A stretch of DNA of 11,218 bases, taken from contig DBCE01000108.1 of assembly GCA_002292895.1 (NCBI GenBank), positions 18,982-30,199 of the forward strand, given 5' to 3'. The DNA is from Phycisphaerales bacterium UBA966. GTDB taxonomy: Bacteria; Planctomycetota; Phycisphaerae; Phycisphaerales; SM1A02. Positions 6,208 to 11,218 of this stretch are shown here, piece after piece (positions within the stretch are counted from its first letter, which is position 1; the number at the start of each line of letters is the position of its first letter). A program made the position numbers and the translations under genes. The notes under the pieces are model-generated. The model worked only from the letters and a program-made list of their open reading frames with translations. It was not told the origin of the DNA and ran no database searches.

Positions 6208-6235
6208 CAGTGCTCAGTGCCTAGTGCCTAGTGCC
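6208..6235. repeat. tandem 7-bp repeat overlapping the der stop codon
   Basis: Four consecutive heptamers (CAGTGCT, CAGTGCC, TAGTGCC, TAGTGCC) occupy this stretch. On the minus strand the unit reads GGCACTA, and the stop codon TAG of der (6230-6228) is supplied by the array. The copies diverge slightly away from the gene. Confidence 0.85.
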
Positions 6236-7628
6236 GACGCTCTTCGCGCTTGCGTTCGCTAAAGATCAACTTGATCGGGACTTCGCTGAACGGCAAGTGC
6301 TCGCGCAATTGGTTCTTGAAATACCGCTCATAGGTGCCCTTAAAGAGGTCGGGCTTGTTGACCACCATTGCGATCGTTGGTGGCCGCACATCAATTTGCG
6401 CCACGTAGAAGACCTTGGCGCGGGTGCCCAGCGCAGAGCTCGGACCGCGCGCCTCAAGAATTTCACGCACCGCATTGTTGATGCGTCCAGTGCCTTCGCG
6501 GTGCTTGGTCTGTTGATCGAGATTCGCAATCATGCCCAGCAACTCTTTCATTCCACTGGCATCTTTGGCACTGATGAACACGATCGGTGCAAATTCAAGC
6601 CCTGGGAATTCCTGGGTGAGGTATTCGGTGTAGTCCTTCGGCGAAAGCTTGCCGGATACCAGGTCCCACTTGTTGACCGCAATCACCGTGGGCTTGTACT
6701 TCTCTTCGAGCTGGCTTGCGAGGCGCTTCTCAATCTGTGAGCACTTCTCAGTGGCGTCCAGAAGCAGCACGCACACATCGGCGCGTTCAATGGCGTTGTC
6801 GGTACGCGCATTTGAATAGAACTCAACGTCATCGGCCCAACTCTTGCGCTTACGAACGCCAGCGGTGTCAATGGCAACCAACACCTTGCCATCGATTTCA
6901 AAGCGGACATCGACAGCATCGCGCGTAGTGCCAGCGATTTCACTGACGATGACGCGCGGCTCACCAGCCAGCGTATTCACCAGCGAACTCTTGCCGGCAT
7001 TGCGGCGACCAACGATCGCAAAGCGAACTTCCGGAACTTCCGGCTGCTCACCCGCGTTAGATTTTTCAAGGCGTTCCCACACCGTTTCCAGCAATCGCTT
7101 TGATCCGTATCCAGAAGTGGCGCTCACCAAGAGTGGCTGCCCGAAACCAAGTGCGGCAGCTTCAAAGCCGTCGGCATCCCAGCTGGGGTCATCCACCTTG
7201 TTGGCGATCGGCACAACCTTCTGCGAGAGCCCGGCGGTACGAATCAATTTGGCAACGCGCTCATCGAGCGGCATCACGCCATCGCGCGCATCAATCACGA
7301 ACAAGATCAATTCCGCATCGTGCGCGGCCTTGTAAATCTGTGCTTCGATGTCTGGCGTCAGCAGTGCCAAGTCCTTACCAGCGTCATCAATCTGTCCGCC
7401 CTCCGCGGCATAGATTCCGTATCCGCCGGTATCCATGATTTCTACAAATCGCGGCTCCTCATCGGAGCGATCTGGCGGTGGATTCAGTTCAAGGATGGTG
7501 GTGACGCGATCGCGCGTCACACCCGGAGTGGGGTCGACGATGGAAATGCGGCGTCCGGCCAGTCGATTAAACAGGCTGGACTTGCCGACGTTCGGTCGAC
7601 CAATGATTGCCAGGCGTGGTAGTGGCAT
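6228..7628 (-). CDS. der: ribosome biogenesis GTPase Der (EngA)
   Basis: An essential double GTPase that acts in maturation of the 50S ribosomal subunit. Its 466 residues match the family length. GTPase domain 1 has GRPNVGKS (10-17), DTGG (66-69), NKVD (143-146) and SAT (169-171). Domain 2 has GRRNAGKS (207-214), DTAG (254-257), NKWD (319-322) and SAK (353-355). A KH-like domain with VFYVAQIDVRPPTIAMVVN fills about 375-466 and ends in a basic tail. The second P-loop has Ala where Val is more usual, a conservative change. The ATG at 7628 shares its A with the TAA stop of the upstream DUF1579-like gene (TAATG), so the two are translationally coupled. The stop codon lies within a heptamer tandem repeat. 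Confidence 0.97.
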   Translation of the reverse strand: MPLPRLAIIGRPNVGKSSLFNRLAGRRISIVDPTPGVTRDRVTTILELNPPPDRSDEEPRFVEIMDTGGYGIYAAEGGQIDDAGKDLALLTPDIEAQIYKAAHDAELILFVIDARDGVMPLDERVAKLIRTAGLSQKVVPIANKVDDPSWDADGFEAAALGFGQPLLVSATSGYGSKRLLETVWERLEKSNAGEQPEVPEVRFAIVGRRNAGKSSLVNTLAGEPRVIVSEIAGTTRDAVDVRFEIDGKVLVAIDTAGVRKRKSWADDVEFYSNARTDNAIERADVCVLLLDATEKCSQIEKRLASQLEEKYKPTVIAVNKWDLVSGKLSPKDYTEYLTQEFPGLEFAPIVFISAKDASGMKELLGMIANLDQQTKHREGTGRINNAVREILEARGPSSALGTRAKVFYVAQIDVRPPTIAMVVNKPDLFKGTYERYFKNQLREHLPFSEVPIKLIFSERKREERRH

Positions 7629-8578
7629 TATTCAGGGCCCCGGAGCAGTTCGCGGGTTTGATCGGTCACACCTTGGTCCATTTGTTGATCCATCATCTTG
7701 TCCATCTGGCTGTCCATACCCATATTCATTCCTTGCAGGTACTGCTGCATAGCTTGTTTTTGCGCAGTCATCTGCCCAACCGCTTGCTGCATCTGCGCAC
7801 GCATTTTGGCTGGGTCACCCTGCTGATATTGCACATTGCCGCCCAAAGGCATGCCATCGGGACCGGTTGGTGCCGCAGGCTGCGTTGACTTGGTGAGCAG
7901 CATGCGCACCTTGCGCATTGGCTTGACGCCGTTCTGCATACTCATGGTGACAGCAATGCCAGCGTTACTGAATCCGTACTCGAGCCCCACACTGCGCGGT
8001 GTTCCTTTGGGCGAGTCAAGCGGCGCAGCAACGGCAAACACAAACGAGCCAACCTCAGCCATCCATTCGCCTTGTTGGTAGATCATGGACTTATCAAGCT
8101 CGGTGAGCATGACGTGCGTGTACTTGTTGAGTCCAGGCGAATATCCAAAGTAATCCGTCTGATCAAGCACGAACTGTCCGCTCGTCAACGTGGTTTCGCC
8201 CATCAAGAAATTGTCCGCCATCACGAACGAATAATGCGCGCTACCGGTAAACGTTCCAACGGGCTTGTCGTTCTCATCAAACGATTGTCCATTGATGTCC
8301 CAGCGACCAACAAATTGATTGAGAACCTCCATGGCAGCGCGCGTCTCCAGCGTGATCTGCTCGGGGGTTGGCTTGGCGCGACCAGACGGGCGGCTTGCGG
8401 CCGGGGTTTGCGCAAACGCCGCACCAAGGAGAATGACCAAGGCAGCGCCAATGAGCGTGCCCGTGCCGAGCAGCACAGAACCGCCGCGAATGGCATTTGG
8501 GTGCTTCGTGGTGGTATCGCGCGCGCCATTCAGCAGCGCGCCGTCGTTGCGCGGGGTTTCGTTTACTGTGTTCGTCAT
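7628..8578 (-). CDS. DUF1579-like exported or membrane-anchored protein with a Met/Gln-rich tail
   Basis: From ATG 8578 the protein has 316 residues. GGAGG lies 8 bases upstream (8587-8591), which decides this start over a longer frame beginning at 8671. Residues 32-56 are a hydrophobic signal or anchor ending in AAFA followed by Gln. Roughly 75-230 resembles DUF1579: NQFVGRWDINGQSF, then SAHYSFVMADNFLMGE, then DYFGYSPGLNKYTHVMLTELD. That family is of unknown function, probably a lipocalin-like beta structure in the cell envelope. Residues 259-302 are rich in Met (11) and Gln, including MNMGM and MDKMMDQQMDQ, and are probably helical or disordered. Met-rich stretches can bind copper or silver, but that is not established here. 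The gene overlaps der by one base. Confidence 0.75.
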   Translation of the reverse strand: MTNTVNETPRNDGALLNGARDTTTKHPNAIRGGSVLLGTGTLIGAALVILLGAAFAQTPAASRPSGRAKPTPEQITLETRAAMEVLNQFVGRWDINGQSFDENDKPVGTFTGSAHYSFVMADNFLMGETTLTSGQFVLDQTDYFGYSPGLNKYTHVMLTELDKSMIYQQGEWMAEVGSFVFAVAAPLDSPKGTPRSVGLEYGFSNAGIAVTMSMQNGVKPMRKVRMLLTKSTQPAAPTGPDGMPLGGNVQYQQGDPAKMRAQMQQAVGQMTAQKQAMQQYLQGMNMGMDSQMDKMMDQQMDQGVTDQTRELLRGPE

Positions 8579-8649
8579 GTGGTCTTCCTCCCGCCGCAGG
8601 GCTCGCGGCGCGACGGGGCAGTCTACGCTTGACCGCAAGGAACACATTG
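8579..8649. promoter_or_regulatory. divergent intergenic region between the DUF1579-like gene and upp
   Basis: Only 71 bases separate two divergent starts, so both promoters must overlap here or extend into the coding regions. It carries the Shine-Dalgarno sites of both genes: GGAGG for the minus gene (8587-8591) and AAGGAA for upp (8637-8642). I do not see a clear -35/-10 pair in either direction. Confidence 0.4.
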
Positions 8650-9303
8650 ATGCCCACGCATTCGGACGCATTCTCCAATCTCAAGGTCTTTGATCACCCG
8701 CTCATTCGGCACAAGTTGGCGATAGCGCGCCATCGTGGCACTCATTCCGCGGACTTTCGTCGTCTCCTCAATGAGATCGCCGGTTTGATGACTTATGAGG
8801 TCTCCCGCCGATTCGACACCCGTCCTATCCGAGTACCGACGCCGCTCGAGGAGACCGAGGGCCACCAATTGAGTCGCCCAGTCACACTGGTACCGATTTT
8901 GCGCGCGGGTTTGAGCATGACCGACGGCGTGATGCAGCTCTTTCCGGAGGCGCGCGTTGGGCACATTGGCATTCGTCGCGACGAAACAACGCATCGCCCC
9001 GTCACCTATTACGCCAAGCTTCCGCATGACGTCGGTGATGGCTACGCCATTGTGATTGATCCGATGCTTGCTACTGGCGGAAGCGCTTGTGCTGCGATTC
9101 GTTATTTAAAGGAAGCGGGCTGCCGCGATATTCAAATGGTGTGCTTGGTTGCCGCGCCTGAGGGAGTTCGTCGTGTTCATGACGAGCATCCCGATGTCAT
9201 GGTTCACGCCGCAGCGCTTGACCGTGAACTTGACGGCAATGCGTACATTCGCCCTGGGCTTGGAGATGCAGGCGATCGCGTGTTTGGCACGGTGGAGGCG
9301 TGA
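8650..9303 (+). CDS. upp: uracil phosphoribosyltransferase
   Basis: Makes UMP and pyrophosphate from uracil and PRPP, the main uracil salvage step, in the cytoplasm. It has 217 residues, a little longer than the usual 208-210. The PRPP-binding loop DPMLATGGSA is at 137-146 and ILRAGLSM at 83-90. The uracil-binding C-terminal segment YIRPGLGDAGDRVFGT is at 199-214. The family N-terminus (LKVFDHPLIRHKLAIARH) starts at residue 11. ATG 8650 is chosen because AAGGAA lies 7 bases upstream and it matches the family start; the frame extends upstream to 8497, but there it is antisense to the DUF1579-like gene. It is a single gene that converges on the cobalamin adenosyltransferase gene 26 bases later. 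Confidence 0.97.
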   Translation: MPTHSDAFSNLKVFDHPLIRHKLAIARHRGTHSADFRRLLNEIAGLMTYEVSRRFDTRPIRVPTPLEETEGHQLSRPVTLVPILRAGLSMTDGVMQLFPEARVGHIGIRRDETTHRPVTYYAKLPHDVGDGYAIVIDPMLATGGSACAAIRYLKEAGCRDIQMVCLVAAPEGVRRVHDEHPDVMVHAAALDRELDGNAYIRPGLGDAGDRVFGTVEA

Positions 9304-9307
9304 GAGT

Positions 9308-9325
9308 GCGCAGCGCGATTTGCGC
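9308..9325. terminator. small hairpin between upp and the cobalamin adenosyltransferase gene
   Basis: GCGCA and TGCGC form a 5-bp stem around an 8-base loop in the 26-base gap between two convergent genes. It is weak and without a T-run, so this is a possible bidirectional terminator only. Confidence 0.25.
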
Positions 9326-9329
9326 CTGA

Positions 9330-9905
9330 TTACCCGCCGGATTGCTTTGGAATCCACGCAACATCTGCATGCCCACGTTCGTGATTTGCTCGGCGCGCCA
9401 TGGCAAAGAACAGATCGCTCAATCGATTGACGTAGCGCATCAGTGGCTCGCCGACAGGTTCAATACTTCCAAGCGAAATGATGGTTCGCTCCGCGCGTCG
9501 GCACACAGTGCGCGCGACGTGGAGTCGCGCTGCCAGCTCAGTTCCCGCGGGCATGACAAACGTGGTGAGCGGAGGATTGACAGAATCAATTTCGTCAATC
9601 CACTTCTCTGACTCCGCAACGTCTGCCGCATCAATGCGGTGGATCTTTGATTGCTGCTTGGCGCCCTCAGGTGTTGCAAGATCTGCACCAATGTCAAAGA
9701 GCCGTGATTGGATGGCACCAACGATCGCGTGCAAGCGCTTCTCAAATGGGTGCGCCGGATCACAGGCACTGAGCACAAGCCCCAACACCGCGTTGAGTTC
9801 ATCAATCGTTCCGTACGCCTCAATGCGCGGATGGTCCTTGGAGACGCGGGCGCCACTGAAGAGGCCAGTGGTTCCGTCATCGCCGGTTCGTGTGTAAAGC
9901 TTCAT
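9330..9905 (-). CDS. cob(I)alamin adenosyltransferase, PduO type
   Basis: Transfers the 5'-deoxyadenosyl group of ATP to cob(I)alamin, giving adenosylcobalamin for B12-dependent enzymes. It is a cytoplasmic trimer of helical bundles. In 191 residues the N-terminal ATP-binding motif TRTGDDGTTGL is at 5-15 and YGTIDELNA at 31-39. ARTVCRRAER at 131-140 and YVNRLSDLFFAMAR at 158-171 complete the signature. The length is normal and all key residues appear intact. ATG 9905 has AAGGAA 8 bases upstream (9914-9919). A possible small gene ends at 9902 and would overlap this start as ATGA. No B12-dependent enzyme or cobalamin riboswitch is visible in the window, so its partner enzyme is elsewhere. Confidence 0.95.
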   Translation of the reverse strand: MKLYTRTGDDGTTGLFSGARVSKDHPRIEAYGTIDELNAVLGLVLSACDPAHPFEKRLHAIVGAIQSRLFDIGADLATPEGAKQQSKIHRIDAADVAESEKWIDEIDSVNPPLTTFVMPAGTELAARLHVARTVCRRAERTIISLGSIEPVGEPLMRYVNRLSDLFFAMARRANHERGHADVAWIPKQSGG

Positions 9906-10301
9906 GGGCGGGATTCCTTGGGTGGGCGGAGGTGGCGCGGGTCTTCAGGATCCACGTCCGGCTGCGGGGAGAAGGGTAAAGGCGGATGGTCCGGGCTGCT
10001 CTTGGGCGCCCGATGGTCATTATTCGGACTCCCGGCGCCCGCCGGCGCTGGGCGCTCGGGGGAGAATCGCCAGGATCTCCTGAATCTCCGGTGGTTGGCA
10101 CAGCCGTATATCTGTCGGTACGGATATCGTTCCATACAACCCCGACCCACCCCTCAGGTGTGGTTGGATTTCTGAAACGGCTTCGCGGGCCTGCCGCCAA
10201 AGGTCCGCACCTGTTCGAGTCCAGCCCGCCGGTCTGGAACACCGATCCTTGAAGCCTCGGTGAACTTCAGTGCCGGTCACATCTTGGTTTGGACTCTTCA
10301 T
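9902..10301 (-). pseudogene. possible small gene in two frames, joined by a shift at a C5 run
   Basis: This region has no recognised gene, but two minus-strand frames look protein-like end to end. From ATG 10301 the first frame reads into a helical-looking segment (DLWRQAREAVSEIQPHL, later PPEIQEILAILP). At the five-base C run (10058-10062 on the plus strand) a +1 shift would carry it into a second frame that is strongly Pro-rich. That frame ends with TGA at 9904-9902, overlapping the adenosyltransferase ATG as ATGA. The joined product would be about 132 residues. It could be a gene disrupted by a one-base insertion, a sequencing or assembly error, or programmed shifting at CCC-CGA. The second frame alone could also be a 77-residue protein from ATG 10135. 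No good ribosome-binding site precedes 10301. It may not be a gene at all. Confidence 0.3.
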
Positions 10302-10337
10302 GCACGCCTACGGGCTGCAGAAAGGCGAGGTAGGTAC

Positions 10338-11218
10338 ATGAACCGCCTCAATAAGAAGGGCTTCACGATCGTTGAGCTGTTGGTGGTCGTTTCGATCATC
10401 GCGCTGCTCATTGCGATCCTGTTGCCTGCGATTGGTAAGGCTCGAGACGCTGCGCTCATCACGCAGAGTTTGGGCAATCTCCGCAACCTGAGTGCTGCGT
10501 GTAACGCGTACGGGGCTGACTACAACGACCGGCAGTTCACTGCTGTTCCTGACGAGTGCGGCATGTATGGCGATGCAATCGCTGGCGCATGCACGGCCAT
10601 CACTGCTACGCAGTGCATCCCGCAGATGATCCTCGGTTGGGATTCGGGTGGTGGTCTCTGGGGCTATTGGGTTTCTGGAACTCCTGCGCGCTGCGCTGGA
10701 TGGCCAGGAAACTGCGGCAACTTTGTGACCTATCAGGCCTGCGATTTCTGGGGAGCTTCTGCACGTTGGGAAGGCGCATGGCGTCTCACCAATTGCAAGG
10801 CATTCAACAGTTACGTCGGCGGCAAGTTCTACGACAAGGTCTTCTGGGCCCCGAAGGACAAGATCACACTCGCCAAGATTGACAAGTACTTCTCAACTCC
10901 GGTTGAGTTCAACTACATCGGTGGTGACTTTGAAACCCCCACCTATTGCTGGAGTCCAGCTGCCATGTGGTCGCCAGACGTGATGGCGTGGTCGCGTAAG
11001 ACTGGTAGCGGCACTTCCGCGGTGTTTGGTGCAAAGCCAACCAAGGCCACCATGCCCGGTGCTTTCAAGAGCCCAGGCGCAGGTCTTGCACAGTACCCAT
11101 CGCTGAAGTGGCGCATGTGGGAGCATCAATGGCTCCAGAACATGGAAGGCGGCGAAGTGAACCCTGCGTTCTCAACACCAACTCCGTGGTTCTACAACCA
11201 AGGCTACAACAGCGCACC
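10338..11218 (+). CDS. prepilin-type N-terminal cleavage/methylation protein, 3' end beyond the window
   Basis: The frame is open for 293 codons to the right edge with no stop. The N-terminus MNRLNKKG, then FTIVELLVVVSIIALLIAILLP, is a type IV pilin/type II pseudopilin leader. Prepilin peptidase would cut after Gly8 and methylate Phe9. Glu13 is the conserved glutamate at position 5 of the mature protein. The hydrophobic helix continues to about residue 32 and is followed by the IGKARDAA shoulder common in planctomycete relatives. The rest is unlike ordinary pilins: nine cysteines (55, 74, 85, 93, 119, 126, 135, 153, 204) and many Trp and Gly residues, suggesting a disulfide-stabilised exported globular domain. 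A GAGG site lies 7 bases before the ATG. In Planctomycetota such proteins occur in many paralogues of unknown role. Nothing in the window says whether it joins a pilus, a secretion system or the surface layer. Confidence 0.9.
   Translation, partial: MNRLNKKGFTIVELLVVVSIIALLIAILLPAIGKARDAALITQSLGNLRNLSAACNAYGADYNDRQFTAVPDECGMYGDAIAGACTAITATQCIPQMILGWDSGGGLWGYWVSGTPARCAGWPGNCGNFVTYQACDFWGASARWEGAWRLTNCKAFNSYVGGKFYDKVFWAPKDKITLAKIDKYFSTPVEFNYIGGDFETPTYCWSPAAMWSPDVMAWSRKTGSGTSAVFGAKPTKATMPGAFKSPGAGLAQYPSLKWRMWEHQWLQNMEGGEVNPAFSTPTPWFYNQGYNSA

Noticed and set aside
8497..8649. Upstream extension of the upp frame
   Set aside because: It precedes the family N-terminus and runs antisense to the start of the DUF1579-like gene. 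AAGGAA before ATG 8650 fixes the start.
10108..10127. Stem-loop ATATCTGT / ACGGATAT with a 4-base loop
   Set aside because: It has 8 pairs including one G-T, but lies within the possible small gene and has no T-run or link to a known RNA family. It is too weak to call as an RNA element.
10186..10222. tRNA-like T-loop GTTCGAGTCC (10213-10222) preceded by a 7-bp hairpin (10186-10207)
   Set aside because: The 5-bp T-stem does not pair, there is no matching acceptor stem at tRNA distance, and the hairpin loop lacks the anticodon-loop pattern. I do not call a tRNA.
1..11218. CRISPR arrays, insertion sequences, prophage or integrase genes
   Set aside because: No regularly spaced repeats, transposase motifs, terminal inverted repeats or phage-type proteins are visible on either strand.

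Overview
The window looks like a piece of a bacterial chromosome, most likely from the phylum Planctomycetota and probably a Phycisphaerae relative. The main clue is the partial gene at the right end. Its prepilin-type leader and first helix (GFTIVELL, then a long hydrophobic stretch and LLPAIGKARDAA) have the form found in the large prepilin-like families of that phylum. The DNA is moderately GC-rich and densely packed. It holds housekeeping genes mixed with small uncharacterised membrane or exported proteins. I see no rRNA, convincing tRNA, CRISPR array, transposase or phage gene.

Layout from left to right. (1) 1-504, plus strand: 3' part of a YggS/PROSC PLP-homeostasis gene, cut by the window edge. 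(2) 579-1643, minus: membrane fatty-acid desaturase of the delta-9 type. (3) 1852-4185, minus, a tight three-gene unit transcribed toward lower coordinates: an HTH regulator with a long helical-repeat domain, then a small Trp-rich exported protein, then guanylate kinase (gmk), ending at a strong hairpin. (4) 4345-5630, minus: a small membrane protein with paired CxxC motifs overlaps thymidylate kinase (tmk) by ATGA. (5) 5613-6134, plus: a multi-spanning membrane protein of unknown function, divergent from the previous gene. (6) 6228-8578, minus: a DUF1579-like exported protein, then the ribosome-assembly GTPase der, overlapping as TAATG. (7) 8650-9303, plus: uracil phosphoribosyltransferase (upp). 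(8) 9330-9905, minus: PduO-type cobalamin adenosyltransferase, possibly preceded by a small gene that appears in two frames. (9) 10338 to the end, plus: an unusually Cys- and Trp-rich prepilin-like protein whose reading frame runs off the window.

Nucleotide metabolism recurs: tmk makes dTDP, gmk makes GDP, and upp salvages uracil to UMP. The two kinases lie on the same strand on either side of the regulator and small-protein pair. That pair is the most unusual part of the window. An XRE-like HTH plus helical-repeat regulator is coupled through a near-perfect Shine-Dalgarno to a short exported protein, and a 14-bp perfect palindrome lies just upstream. The arrangement recalls peptide-sensing (RRNPP-type) regulator and propeptide pairs, but this is inference from architecture only.
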